NCBI RefSeq assembly: GCF_042665195.1
Contig: NZ_JBHTBW010000006.1
Coordinates: forward strand, 62,001-126,000
From: Laceyella putida
GTDB lineage: Bacteria; Bacillota; Bacilli; Thermoactinomycetales; Thermoactinomycetaceae
Direction: 5' to 3'
DNA length: 64,000 bases
Shown piece by piece: positions 24,597 to 34,243 of this stretch. The notes under the pieces are model-generated. The model was not told where the DNA came from and did no database searches. It saw nothing but the letters and a program-made list of their open reading frames with translations. Each line of letters starts with the position of its first letter. Positions within the stretch are counted from its first letter, which is position 1. Both the position numbers and the translations under genes were made by a program.

Positions 24597-26576
24597 TTAA
24601 CCCTCCGCTTTAAGTTCCAAGATGAGGTCACGCAATTCGGCTGCACGTTCGAAGTTGAGTTCTTTGGCCGCTTGCTTCATCTCTTTTTCCATCTGTTCGA
24701 TCAGCTTGAGCCGCTCCCCTTTGGACAACTTCTTCGTTTGTGTTTCCACTTGGTACTCCGCTTTGTCTTCCGCCACTTTCGTCGCTTCAATCACGTCGCG
24801 CACTTTCTTCTTGATCGTCTGCGGCGTGATGCCATGCTTCTGGTTATAAGCGATTTGAATCTCACGCCGACGCTCGGTTTCCTCCATCGCGCGCCGCATC
24901 GAGTCGGTGATCGTATCCGCGTACATGATCACTTGACCATTGGCATTCCTCGCCGCGCGGCCAATCGTCTGGATCAAGGAGCGCTCCGACCGCAAGAACC
25001 CTTCTTTGTCCGCATCAAGAATCGCCACCAACGAGACTTCCGGCAAATCCAATCCTTCTCTTAACAGGTTGATCCCAATCAAGACATCGAATTCACCCAA
25101 ACGCAAATCACGCAGAATCTGCATCCGTTCAATCGTCTTGATATCCGAGTGCAGATAACGCACTTTGATGCCGATCTCTTTCAGGTAATCGGTCAAATCC
25201 TCCGCCATCTTCTTGGTCAAGGTGGTCACCAACACCCGTTCATCACGGGCGATCCGTTGATTGATCTCCCCGATCAAATGGTCGATCTGTCCCTTGATCG
25301 GATGAATGTGGATCACCGGATCGATGAGACCGGTCGGACGAATGATCTGTTCCACCACATCCGGAGCCTTCTCCAACTCATAGGGCCCCGGCGTCGCCGA
25401 GACAAAAACAATCTGGTTGATCTTCTCTTCAAACTCGCTGAATTTGAGCGGACGGTTATCCTTCGCCGACGGCAAGCGGAACCCGTGCTCCACCAACATG
25501 TTTTTGCGAGCTTGGTCCCCGTTGTACATCCCATTGATCTGCGGGATGGTCACATGGGACTCATCCACGATGATCAAGTAATCATCAGGGAAGTAATCCA
25601 ACAAAGTGTAAGGGGCTTCCCCCGGATTTTTCCCCACCAGATGGCGCGAGTAGTTTTCAATCCCAGAGCAAAAGCCCACTTCCCGCATCATTTCCATATC
25701 GTAGCGTGTCCGCTGTTCAAGCCGTTGGGCTTCCAGCAGTTTGCCCGCCTCCCGCAACTCCTTCAGCCGTTCTTCCAGCTCTTGCCCGATCGATTTGAGA
25801 GCCCGCTCCAGTTGGGCCTGCCGTGTCACATAGTGGGACGCCGGAAAAATGGCCACATGCTCACGATCCCCCAATATTTCTCCCGTCAACACATCAATCT
25901 CACGTATCCGTTCAATCTCATCCCCAAAAAATTCGACCCGTACCGCTTGTTCACTGCGAGAGACAGGGAAGATCTCCACCACATCGCCCCGCACGCGGAA
26001 CGTTCCGCGCGTAAAGTTGATGTCATTCCGCTCATATTGGATATCAACCAGCTTCCGCAACACTTCGTTCCGCTCTTTTTCCATCCCCACCCTGAGCGAT
26101 AACAGCATTTCCTTATACTCTGTCGGCGAACCCAATCCGTAGATGCAGGAAACACTCGACACGATAATCACGTCAGACCGTTCAAATAACGCACTGGTGG
26201 CAGAATGGCGCAATTTGTCAATCTCATCGTTGATGGATGCATCTTTTTCAATATAAGTGTCGGTGGCGGGAATGTACGCCTCCGGTTGATAGTAATCATA
26301 ATAGCTCACAAAGTATTCGACGGCATTGTTGGGGAAAAACTCCTTTAACTCCCCGCACAACTGCGCGGCCAATGTTTTATTGTGCGCGATCACCAAAGTG
26401 GGCTTGTTCACCTGATTGATGGTTTGCGCGATGGTAAACGTCTTGCCCGTTCCCGTGGCCCCCAACAAGGTTTGGTAGCGTTCTCCCCGTTCAATTCCTT
26501 GCACCAACTTTTGTATCGCTTGTGGTTGATCTCCTTGCGGTTCAAACTCAGAAACCAACTGGAATCTCTTCTCCAT
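24597..26576 (-). CDS. uvrB: Excinuclease ABC subunit B
   Basis: A 659-residue helicase-like subunit that loads on damage with UvrA and recruits UvrC. Walker A GATGTGKT is near residue 38, the beta-hairpin region YYDYYQPEAYIP near 92, and helicase motifs DESHVT and IGRAARN follow. The C-terminal UVR domain (MEKEMKQAAKELNFERAAELRD) contacts UvrC. ATG 26576 is taken as start because the family begins MEKRF; an 8-codon upstream extension is possible. It is the first gene of uvrBA and has a LexA box over its promoter. Confidence 0.97.
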   Translation of the reverse strand: MEKRFQLVSEFEPQGDQPQAIQKLVQGIERGERYQTLLGATGTGKTFTIAQTINQVNKPTLVIAHNKTLAAQLCGELKEFFPNNAVEYFVSYYDYYQPEAYIPATDTYIEKDASINDEIDKLRHSATSALFERSDVIIVSSVSCIYGLGSPTEYKEMLLSLRVGMEKERNEVLRKLVDIQYERNDINFTRGTFRVRGDVVEIFPVSRSEQAVRVEFFGDEIERIREIDVLTGEILGDREHVAIFPASHYVTRQAQLERALKSIGQELEERLKELREAGKLLEAQRLEQRTRYDMEMMREVGFCSGIENYSRHLVGKNPGEAPYTLLDYFPDDYLIIVDESHVTIPQINGMYNGDQARKNMLVEHGFRLPSAKDNRPLKFSEFEEKINQIVFVSATPGPYELEKAPDVVEQIIRPTGLIDPVIHIHPIKGQIDHLIGEINQRIARDERVLVTTLTKKMAEDLTDYLKEIGIKVRYLHSDIKTIERMQILRDLRLGEFDVLIGINLLREGLDLPEVSLVAILDADKEGFLRSERSLIQTIGRAARNANGQVIMYADTITDSMRRAMEETERRREIQIAYNQKHGITPQTIKKKVRDVIEATKVAEDKAEYQVETQTKKLSKGERLKLIEQMEKEMKQAAKELNFERAAELRDLILELKAEG

Positions 26577-26609
26577 CCTCGCTTTCACCTCTTTTCTCAC
26601 TTAAAGGAT

Positions 26610-26648
26610 ATTATAACATAAACCATTTCAACCGGAGAACATCCGTTC
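26610..26648 (-). promoter_or_regulatory. uvrBA promoter with LexA (SOS) box
   Basis: GAAC-ATCC-GTTC at 26637-26648 matches the Gram-positive LexA core GAAC-N4-GTTC. A TATAAT -10 box lies at 26610-26615, so the LexA box covers the -35 region. SOS induction of uvrBA is known in Bacillus. Confidence 0.75.
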
Positions 26649-26700
26649 CTTTTCCGCTTTTTGTCACTTTTGTGTATCTCCAGCTTTGCCCTTTAAAGGC

Positions 26701-26726
26701 AAAAAAAGAACCCCTGTCAAAGGGGC
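26701..26726 (-). terminator. Terminator after the minJ-like gene
   Basis: CCCCT and AGGGG pair over a 5-base loop and are followed on the minus strand by TTCTTTTTTT. Confidence 0.75.
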
Positions 26727-26740
26727 CTCATCAACAACCG

Positions 26741-27898
26741 CTATTGCGACGTGGTCGCTCCTGACCGGATCACCGGAACCCGCTGGATGGCGGTACCAAA
26801 GCAAGAAGCCCCGATAATGCCCAGATGGCGCGGATCATCCTCATACAGAGCCTTTTGCATGATATGCCGATCCTCATGCTCATCCAAGACTTCCACCTTG
26901 CAAAAAGCCGCTTTCTCCGTCACTTGCAACAACGCGGCCATGGTGGGCACGCTTTTGCCATTGACGCGGTGAATCACATCGCCTGGCTTGATCCCCATGC
27001 TCGCCGCCGGGCTGTGGGGTATCACGGCAATCACTTTAATGCCATGACCATCCGATACGTAATAAGGGCTTAACTTTTTCACGCGCAGGTGATTCCAAAC
27101 CGCGATCGCCTCATGTCCGGCAATGGCAAACCCCGCCGCCACCCATATCCCGCCCGTCCAGAATTCCGCCAAACTGGTTAACCCGGCCAAGGCCAATGCA
27201 TAAAGCAAAGTCATGGTCGAAGCGAGCCGCTGTTCCTGTTCCAGCGGTTTCGCGTAATTGAGGCATCCAAAGCCCAGGCACAAGGGGACGGGCATGAACC
27301 CGAGCACCAACGGAAACGGCCAGACCTTGTGAAACCGAAGCGCCGGGGTCACTTGGCTTGTTTCTCCTTTCACGCGAACCGGATAGGCCCCTTGGCTTCC
27401 GTCCAAACGAATCAACAGCCACTCGCCCAGATGCGCGTTGGCCACGATCCACAGCCAATCGACCGCTTGCACCTCGCTCAAGCTTTGTACATATGGTTGC
27501 AATGATAGCGGAAAGCCCGTCATCGGCACCAAGGTCAAGCAACCCTGGAGCAAGATGACCAAGCCGGCCGAATAGGCGATGCACGCCCACCTTGCCCGAA
27601 CAAGCGCCAAGATGCACGTGCAAGCCCAGATCCACCCCAGATCCGCCGTTCGAATCTGCCACTCTCCCCACAGCAGGCAAATCGACAACCCGACACCCAA
27701 GACTCCCCCCAGCATCCACGTTCGCACCGCCAGAGGGACGGGGGGCGTTAACCGGGTCGCAAACCACTTTCGTTCATACCGGGACAGCCCCATCACCTGC
27801 ATCAGCAAAAGGGCCAAAGCCAGCCAACTCCCCGGATGAATCCCTAACCAAACCCAAGCCTTGATCCATAACCAAACCGACAACCAACCTACTTCCAC
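26741..27898 (-). CDS. minJ: PDZ-domain polytopic membrane protein, MinJ-like
   Basis: About 385 residues with roughly eight membrane helices (residues 1-290) and a C-terminal PDZ domain (about 295-370, HSPAASMGIKPGDVIHRVNGKSV). MinJ bridges DivIVA and MinD at division sites in Bacillus. Identity rests on this architecture and on synteny (ctpB - minJ - uvrB). GTG 27898 is preferred, with GGAGG 7 bases upstream; an ATG two codons earlier nearly touches that site. Confidence 0.8.
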   Translation of the reverse strand: MEVGWLSVWLWIKAWVWLGIHPGSWLALALLLMQVMGLSRYERKWFATRLTPPVPLAVRTWMLGGVLGVGLSICLLWGEWQIRTADLGWIWACTCILALVRARWACIAYSAGLVILLQGCLTLVPMTGFPLSLQPYVQSLSEVQAVDWLWIVANAHLGEWLLIRLDGSQGAYPVRVKGETSQVTPALRFHKVWPFPLVLGFMPVPLCLGFGCLNYAKPLEQEQRLASTMTLLYALALAGLTSLAEFWTGGIWVAAGFAIAGHEAIAVWNHLRVKKLSPYYVSDGHGIKVIAVIPHSPAASMGIKPGDVIHRVNGKSVPTMAALLQVTEKAAFCKVEVLDEHEDRHIMQKALYEDDPRHLGIIGASCFGTAIQRVPVIRSGATTSQ

Positions 27899-27911
27899 AC
27901 GCATTCCTCCA

Positions 27912-27952
27912 AAATGAAAAGTAACCCCAAACAGCAAGATTTGGGGTTACTT
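27912..27952 (-). terminator. Terminator after ctpB
   Basis: AAGTAACCCCAAAT pairs with GTTTGGGGTTACTT around a 5- to 7-base loop, with TTCATTTT following on the minus strand. It lies between ctpB and the minJ-like gene. Confidence 0.7.
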
Positions 27953-27974
27953 CTACAATTTTGCGGTAAATCCT

Positions 27975-29438
27975 TTATTTCGCTTTTTTCTTGAGCAGTT
28001 CGACAGCCACTTGCAGCTGCACATCGTTCTTCGGATCACGCACGAAATCGATAAAAGCGGTTTGCAACACTTCCGCCGACTTCTGATCCAGCTGGCCCGT
28101 TTGCGGCAAACTTTTGGTCTTCTGGAACGCTTTAACCGCTTGCTCCGTCCGTTCATCAAAATATCCATCTTGGCGACCCGGATTATAGCCCAGCGCATCA
28201 AGGATGGTTTGCATATGTTTGATTTCTGTCGAGTTTTGGTCACGAACGAGCGGTTTTTCCGCTTGTGGCGGAATGGCGTGCATATAGGATGGCAGAGGCA
28301 CTTTCACATCCGGTTTGATGCCTTTGGTGCCGCCTTGTTGATGAACCCAATTCCCTTTTGGCGTCAACCACTTCGCCATGGTCAGCTTGATGTTGCTGCC
28401 ATCATCGAACTCTTCGGTCGTCTGCACGGTTCCTTTGCCGAAGGAGGTTTCGCCCACCAACGGATAACCCGCCGATTCCCGCAATGCGGCGGCGAGAATT
28501 TCGGAAGCGCTCGCACTCCCTTTATCGATCAAGACCGTCACAGGATAAGGTTTCGCTTGATCCAGCTTGGAGGTGTACGTCTTGCGGTTGCCTTCTTTAT
28601 CTTCCATGATCATCACGGCTTTCTTGCCCGGCACCAACTGATCGCACATCTCCAGCACAACGGGCAACAAGCCACCCGGGTTCCCGCGCACATCGATGAC
28701 GAGGCCCTTCATGCCTTCACCCTCCAGCTTCTTCAAGCCGCCGGCGAAGTCCTTCGCCGTATTCTCGGAGAACTGGGTCACGGTGATGCGGCCGATCTTG
28801 TCGGGCAACATCGTCGCTTCCACCGTGTGCAAGGAGATTTCGTCCCTAACAATGGTGATGTGAAGCGGTTCCCTCACACCTGGACGGATGATTTCCAAAT
28901 TGGCTTTGCTTCCTTTGGGACCACGGATTTTGCCTACGGCCGTATTCACATCCAAGCCCTCTAAGCTTTGTCCGTTTACCTTCAGCACTTGATCATCCGG
29001 ACGAACGCCCGCTTTCTCCGCGGGAGATCCTTTGATCGGGGAAATGATGGTCAAGCGGCCGTTTTTGATGGTCACTTCTGCCCCGATCCCTGTGAATGAT
29101 GACTGTAAATCTTCTTTGAATTGATTGGCCTGCTTGGGCGTCATATAAGCCGAATATGGATCGCCCAGCGCGCTGACCATCCCTTGAATCGCGCCATCGA
29201 TCAACTTCTGATCGCTAACCTCGTGAACATAGCTCCCTTTGATCACCGCATACGCTTGACGCAACTTATCGGCGTGCTCTTCAAACGACGCATCTTGTGA
29301 GGGGTCACCGGAGAGTAACGTTCCCGCTTCCCACTGGTCGATAAGGCCTCCCTTACCCACTATCAGAGCTGTACCGAGACTGCTGAATACAATCGCGACG
29401 ATCGCGATAACCGCTACGGTTCTTCCTTTAAATACCAC
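27975..29438 (-). CDS. ctpB: Carboxy-terminal processing protease (S41), CtpB-like
   Basis: A 487-residue exported serine protease. An N-terminal membrane helix (about 5-25) is followed by a PDZ domain (about 95-175), the S41 catalytic domain with Ser in GSASASEIL and Lys in SFGKGTVQ, and a C-terminal peptidoglycan-binding domain (about 400-460, LGYNPGRQDGYFDERTEQAV). In Bacillus CtpB cleaves SpoIVFA and SpoIVB to trigger pro-sigma-K processing in sporulation. GTG 29438 is preferred, with AAAGGTGG upstream, and starts directly before the membrane anchor. It follows the four M23 genes. Confidence 0.93.
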   Translation of the reverse strand: MVFKGRTVAVIAIVAIVFSSLGTALIVGKGGLIDQWEAGTLLSGDPSQDASFEEHADKLRQAYAVIKGSYVHEVSDQKLIDGAIQGMVSALGDPYSAYMTPKQANQFKEDLQSSFTGIGAEVTIKNGRLTIISPIKGSPAEKAGVRPDDQVLKVNGQSLEGLDVNTAVGKIRGPKGSKANLEIIRPGVREPLHITIVRDEISLHTVEATMLPDKIGRITVTQFSENTAKDFAGGLKKLEGEGMKGLVIDVRGNPGGLLPVVLEMCDQLVPGKKAVMIMEDKEGNRKTYTSKLDQAKPYPVTVLIDKGSASASEILAAALRESAGYPLVGETSFGKGTVQTTEEFDDGSNIKLTMAKWLTPKGNWVHQQGGTKGIKPDVKVPLPSYMHAIPPQAEKPLVRDQNSTEIKHMQTILDALGYNPGRQDGYFDERTEQAVKAFQKTKSLPQTGQLDQKSAEVLQTAFIDFVRDPKNDVQLQVAVELLKKKAK

Positions 29439-29534
29439 GGATACACCACCTTTTGGCCACTCGCCCGAAGGAGAAACTTGTACACTCTCCAATCTATGAT
29501 ACACGTTATCAAATTAGTCGTCCAATCCAGGACA

Positions 29535-30620
29535 TCAGTAACGGATATAATTCAATGGATTCTTGGCAGGTGGACGTTCGCCATACCCGATGCGCACCTC
29601 AAAGTGCAAGTGCGCCCCTGAACCAAGCCCGTTGTCCCCGATCGAGGTGATCTGCTCCCCCCGATGCACCTCTTGGCCCAGCTCCACTTTCACTTGACTC
29701 GGGTAACTGTGCGCATATTGGGTGAAAAAGGGTTTCCCCTGATATTGGCCGTGATATATGGTAATCAACCAACCATAACCGTTGGAGGGGCGACTGGACA
29801 CAACCACCCCGTCAGCCGCCGCATAGACCGGCTTGCCGTACCCGCCGCCAAAGTCAGTCCCTTCGTGCATCCGGTAATAGCCGAGAACCGGATGCAAGCG
29901 CATGCCATAGTCGGACGTTTTCGGCCCTCTGGTCGGCTTGGAGAGGGGACCCGTGTACGGGAAGCGCAATGTGCCGTTCTGCCAGTCTTCCAGGTTGATC
30001 TCCAGGATTTCGTCTTCGTTGGCTTCTTCCCAGTTTTGGATCGCCTGCAAATTGCCTTCGATCTTTTTCATCGCTTCATCCAGTTTTTTGCGCTGGGCAC
30101 TTAGTTCCTCTTGCTTCTTTTCAATTTGATTCACCAGGGTGAAGTATTCTTTACTTTCCTCTTTCGCTTTTTTCAAGACATCTTGGTATTTCACCACTTT
30201 CGCGAAATCGGCTTTGACCAAAATGCGCACCAACTCAAAGCGATGCAGGAAATCATTGAACGACTTCGCGGACATCAACATGGCCATATACTTGTTCTCG
30301 CCGCGCTCATACATGTGGCGAACCAATTTGTTATATTCTTTTTGCTGCCGTTCGAGGTCATCTTTGGCTTTTTTATAAGCTTTTTGTTGCGGTGCGAACT
30401 TTTTTCCCAACTGATCGACTTGCGCTTCCAGTTCGTCAATCTCTTGCTGGTATTGCCGCATTTCATCGGTGTACTTGCTCTTGTCTTGCAGCAGTTGCCC
30501 TTTTTTCTCCCGTTGTTGTTGCACTTCCTCACGCGTCACCTCTGCCCCCGCTTGTTGTAGGGGCATGCCTGTCACCAATAAAGCGGCCAAAAGAAACACC
30601 GTTAGTCGCTTGGTATTCAT
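29535..30620 (-). CDS. M23 family metallopeptidase with coiled coil, EnvC-like, copy 4 of 4
   Basis: A 361-residue exported protein with signal peptide (about 1-27, QQAGAE cleavage region), a long coiled coil (about 28-215) and a C-terminal LytM/M23 domain. The zinc and catalytic residues are all present: HEGTDF (His, Asp) and HLHFE. M23 enzymes cut peptidoglycan cross-links. It is closely similar to copy 3 over its whole length, including the ENKYMAML and NWEEANEDEIL segments, which points to a recent tandem duplication. Position after ftsEX suggests activation by FtsEX, like EnvC in Escherichia coli. Confidence 0.92.
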   Translation of the reverse strand: MNTKRLTVFLLAALLVTGMPLQQAGAEVTREEVQQQREKKGQLLQDKSKYTDEMRQYQQEIDELEAQVDQLGKKFAPQQKAYKKAKDDLERQQKEYNKLVRHMYERGENKYMAMLMSAKSFNDFLHRFELVRILVKADFAKVVKYQDVLKKAKEESKEYFTLVNQIEKKQEELSAQRKKLDEAMKKIEGNLQAIQNWEEANEDEILEINLEDWQNGTLRFPYTGPLSKPTRGPKTSDYGMRLHPVLGYYRMHEGTDFGGGYGKPVYAAADGVVVSSRPSNGYGWLITIYHGQYQGKPFFTQYAHSYPSQVKVELGQEVHRGEQITSIGDNGLGSGAHLHFEVRIGYGERPPAKNPLNYIRY

Positions 30621-30709
30621 CTAATGTCCTCCCCTGATGTTTCAACCGTTTGTCTTCAGAAACGGGGCAGCAGACCGGCCAAGAACGGAATCGATTCAAT
30701 GTATCTCTT

Positions 30710-31795
30710 TTAATACTTAATATAATTATCCGGATTGTATGCGGGTGGACGCTCCCCGTTGCCGATACGCACCTCAAAATGCAAGTGGGGTCCGGTGGAA
30801 CGGCCATTGTTCCCAACCGAGGTGATCTGCTCACCGCGATGCACTTCTTGTCCCAATTCCACCTTCACTTGTCCCGGAAAACTGTGGGCATATTGGGTGA
30901 AAAAGGGTAGGCCCTTATACTGTCCGTGGTAAATGGTAATCAACCAGCCATAACCGGAAGAAGGCCGGCTCGCCACCACCACCCCATCGGCCGCCGCCTT
31001 CACGGGCGTGCCCAATGGACCGGCAAAGTCGATCCCTTCGTGCTTCTTGTATGTTCCCAGCACCGGATGGTACCGTCCGCCGAAGCCCGAGGTTTTCCTT
31101 GTATTGGTGGGTTTGGAGAGCGGACCGGTGTACGGGAACCGCAACTTCCCATTCCGCCAATCTTCCAGGTTGATCTGCAAGATCTCATCTTCATTGGCTT
31201 CTTCCCAGTTCTGGATCGCTTCCAGGTTGCCATCGATCTTTTTCATTTCCGCAACTAACTTCTGATGCTTGGCGTTCAATTCTTGCTGCTTCGCATCGAT
31301 CTTGGAGACCAGCTCATAATACTTTTTGTTTTCCTTCTTGGCCAATTCTACCTTTTCTCTAAAGGCTTTCACTTTGGCAAAATCAGATTTGGCCATGATG
31401 CGCACGACCTCAAAGCGGTGCAGGAAATCGTTGAACGAGTTGGCTGACAACAACATGGCCATGTATTTGTTTTCACCGCGTTGGTACATATGACGAATCA
31501 GTTTGTTATACTCTTCTTGTTGTTTAGCCAACGCATCTTTCGCCTGTTTCAACTTTTTCTGTTGTGGAGCGAACTCCTTATTTAACTCCTCGATTTCCGC
31601 TTCCAGCTTGTTGATCTCCCGTTCGTATTGCTTCATTTCCTCGGTATATTTGCTCTTGCTCTGCAACAACTCGCCCTTCTTCTCGCGCTGCTGCTGCACC
31701 TGTTCCCGCGTCACTTCTGCCCCCGCTTGCTGTTGTGGCATGCCCATCGCGATGAGAGAAGCCATGAGTGCCACTGCGACTAGCTTTTTCTTCAT
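30710..31795 (-). CDS. M23 family metallopeptidase with coiled coil, EnvC-like, copy 3 of 4
   Basis: A 361-residue protein with the same layout as copy 4: signal peptide, coiled coil to about 210, then an M23 domain with HEGIDF and HLHFE. Identity to copy 4 is visibly high in the helical region and the catalytic domain. Start ATG 31795 (MKKKLVAV) is chosen because it precedes the signal peptide directly; an in-frame start 7 codons upstream is possible. A 90-base gap separates it from copy 4. Confidence 0.92.
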   Translation of the reverse strand: MKKKLVAVALMASLIAMGMPQQQAGAEVTREQVQQQREKKGELLQSKSKYTEEMKQYEREINKLEAEIEELNKEFAPQQKKLKQAKDALAKQQEEYNKLIRHMYQRGENKYMAMLLSANSFNDFLHRFEVVRIMAKSDFAKVKAFREKVELAKKENKKYYELVSKIDAKQQELNAKHQKLVAEMKKIDGNLEAIQNWEEANEDEILQINLEDWRNGKLRFPYTGPLSKPTNTRKTSGFGGRYHPVLGTYKKHEGIDFAGPLGTPVKAAADGVVVASRPSSGYGWLITIYHGQYKGLPFFTQYAHSFPGQVKVELGQEVHRGEQITSVGNNGRSTGPHLHFEVRIGNGERPPAYNPDNYIKY

Positions 31796-31972
31796 CTGCT
31801 TGATGCCCCCCCACACATCTCTTCTCTAGATTTGGTTTACCCCGTCAAGATTTGGACAAAATCGCTCCATAAATGGGAAGTCGACCTAACCATTCCCCCT
31901 GGGGAACCATTAGATCGACCATTCATCCCTCTATCTTTATCCACATCGCGCCATCAGACCCTGCACGTCCCA

Positions 31973-33028
31973 TCAATAATACTGCATCGGATTGACCGGT
32001 GTGCCGTTTTTGTGCGTCTCAAAATGCAAATGCGGTCCGGTGGAACGACCATTGTTCCCCACTGATGCGATCCGCTGCCCTTTCCGCACCCGCTCGCCCA
32101 CACTGACGGTCACGGTGCTGGAATACATGTGGGCATATAAGGTTTTCAAGCCATTCCCATGATCGATCACCACATAATACCCATATCCGTCCGGATCCGA
32201 TTTGGTCAGCACGACCACACCGTCATCGGCCGCGAGGATCGGGGAACCGATGTCATTGCCGATATCGATGCCCTCATGCATGCGTCCGTTCCGCCAACCG
32301 TATGGGGAAGTGACCGTTCCTCCCGGTTGCGGCCACGCCAATTCACCCGTTCCGTAATTGGCACCTGACGCATTTGCCGCCCGAACCGCGCGGTTTTTGC
32401 GCTCAATCGCCTCTTTGGTTACCGCTTCTTCATGCTTCAATTTTTTCAATTGCGAAGCATGCTGATTGTACACTTTGGTGTAGTTGGCCAGTTCAGTCTG
32501 GGCCTCTTTCAAGTAAGGCTCTTTTTCTTTTTTCTTTTGTTCAATCGCTTGAATCTGTTTTTCTATATCCTGCTGCGTTTTCTTATATTCATCCAACACG
32601 TTTTTTTCGCGTTTCAGGATCATGCGGACCATCTCAAAGCGAGCCAAGAAATCATCAAAGCTGTCGGCGCTCAGCACAAATGACAGATAGTGAGCTTGCC
32701 CTTTCTGGTACATGCGCGTGATGACCGCATGGAAGTTCTCTTGCTTCTTGTTCAATTCCTTTTGACTCGCTTGCAGCTTTAACGTTTGCTCCGTAATCTG
32801 ATCCTCAATTTGTCCGATTTCCTTTTCAATCTGGTCCACTTTCGCCTTGGCCTCATTCAATTCAGCCTGAGCGGCATCCACCTTTTTTTCCGCTTGTTTC
32901 TTATCTTCTTGAATCTGTTTCAACTTGCTGCTGTCAGACGTGTTACCTTCAGCCCAAGCCCCAGGGGTCCAAGTCATTTGGCAGATCAGGGTTGCCGCCA
33001 GGAGACCGATACTCCAAGATCGTATCAC
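31973..33028 (-). CDS. M23 family metallopeptidase with coiled coil, EnvC-like, copy 2 of 4
   Basis: A 351-residue exported protein starting at GTG 33028 (GGGAG at 8 bases). Signal peptide to about residue 26, coiled coil about 30-220, and an M23 domain with intact HEGIDIG and HLHFE. The linker between coiled coil and catalytic domain is rich in Ala, Asn and Gly. It is more diverged from copies 3 and 4 than these are from each other, and nearer to copy 1. A 176-base gap follows before copy 3. Confidence 0.92.
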   Translation of the reverse strand: MIRSWSIGLLAATLICQMTWTPGAWAEGNTSDSSKLKQIQEDKKQAEKKVDAAQAELNEAKAKVDQIEKEIGQIEDQITEQTLKLQASQKELNKKQENFHAVITRMYQKGQAHYLSFVLSADSFDDFLARFEMVRMILKREKNVLDEYKKTQQDIEKQIQAIEQKKKEKEPYLKEAQTELANYTKVYNQHASQLKKLKHEEAVTKEAIERKNRAVRAANASGANYGTGELAWPQPGGTVTSPYGWRNGRMHEGIDIGNDIGSPILAADDGVVVLTKSDPDGYGYYVVIDHGNGLKTLYAHMYSSTVTVSVGERVRKGQRIASVGNNGRSTGPHLHFETHKNGTPVNPMQYY

Positions 33029-33060
33029 GCCAGATGCTCCCTTCCTTTGTCGCTCTCCCT

Positions 33061-34215
33061 TTAGCGGAAGTACTTCATCGGATCGACAGGTTTACTATCT
33101 TCGTGCACCTCAAAATGCAAGTGCGGACCGGTGGCCCAACCGTTGCTCCCCACCGCCGCAATCTCTTGCCCCTGTTTCACCTGATCGCCCACCCGCACTT
33201 TGACCGTGTTGGCATACATATGAGCGTACAAGGTGGACAATCCGTTCCCGTGATAAACCACCACAATGTAACCATACCCGGAAGATGGACGTGCTTCGAT
33301 CACTTCACCGGACGCGGCGGCCATGATCGGTGTCCCCATCGGGGCACCGATATCGATGCCTTCATGCATTCTATATGTATGATGAACAGGATGATAACGT
33401 GAGCCGAAGGAGGAGGTGAGCACCCCGCCACGAACGGGCCACAGCCATTCCCCGTCGGCACCGTTGCCGGCCGCCGCCGTATACTGTTGCCGCTCGCGCT
33501 CTTTGGCCTGGCGTTCCGCTTCGGCCACCATGCGGTTCAGCTCTTTTTTGGCCGCTTCGTTTTTCTCTTCCAACTCTTGCAGGCTGGAGTCGATGGAAGC
33601 GACCAGTTCCTTGTGCTCATCCATTTTGGCTTGCAGCTCATCATACGATTGTTTGGCCACTCGCTTTTGTTCTTCCAACCGCCTGTGTTCCTCTTGTAAC
33701 TTCACCTGCGTCTGATGCCACAGTTGTTGCTCTTGTCGATACTGATTCAGCAGTTGGCGATCGGAGCGGTTGATCATCGTGATCAGGTCGATCCGCTCGA
33801 GGAAATCGCCAAACGTGTCAGACTTCAACAGCATCTCCAAATAAAACACATTCCCTTGTAAATAAACGGTTCGCAGACGATTGTAATAAGTTTGTTTCTT
33901 TTCCTTTAACAACTGTTCAATCTCCGCCAACGTCCGCTTGCCCTGCTCAACCCGTTGTTCGGTTTCATACACATTCCGTTCCAACTGGTTCAGTTCCTTT
34001 TCTTTGGCTTCGATTTCACCCAAAATCACCTGTTCATCTTGCTCGGCCAGCTTTTTCTTTTTCTCTAGTTGCTGAATCTCCTTGTCATTCTGCTTGATGT
34101 CTTCTCTGCGTTGTTCAATGCCAGAGGAGTTGGGATATGCCAAGCTGATTCCTTGGGGCATTAAAGAAAAAACTAGTGTCATGAGCAACATTCCGACTAG
34201 GTTTTTCCGTTTCAC
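33061..34215 (-). CDS. M23 family metallopeptidase with coiled coil, EnvC-like, copy 1 of 4
   Basis: A 384-residue protein starting at GTG 34215 after GGAGGAGG. Signal peptide about 1-26, a long coiled coil to about 250 with many Glu, Lys and Gln, then an M23 domain with HEGIDIG and HLHFE. It begins 28 bases after ftsX and ends 32 bases before copy 2, so it is surely part of the ftsEX operon and is the best candidate for the FtsX-bound effector. Confidence 0.93.
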   Translation of the reverse strand: MKRKNLVGMLLMTLVFSLMPQGISLAYPNSSGIEQRREDIKQNDKEIQQLEKKKKLAEQDEQVILGEIEAKEKELNQLERNVYETEQRVEQGKRTLAEIEQLLKEKKQTYYNRLRTVYLQGNVFYLEMLLKSDTFGDFLERIDLITMINRSDRQLLNQYRQEQQLWHQTQVKLQEEHRRLEEQKRVAKQSYDELQAKMDEHKELVASIDSSLQELEEKNEAAKKELNRMVAEAERQAKERERQQYTAAAGNGADGEWLWPVRGGVLTSSFGSRYHPVHHTYRMHEGIDIGAPMGTPIMAAASGEVIEARPSSGYGYIVVVYHGNGLSTLYAHMYANTVKVRVGDQVKQGQEIAAVGSNGWATGPHLHFEVHEDSKPVDPMKYFR

Positions 34216-34243
34216 GTTCCTCCTCCTTATGCCCGGTCCGTGA

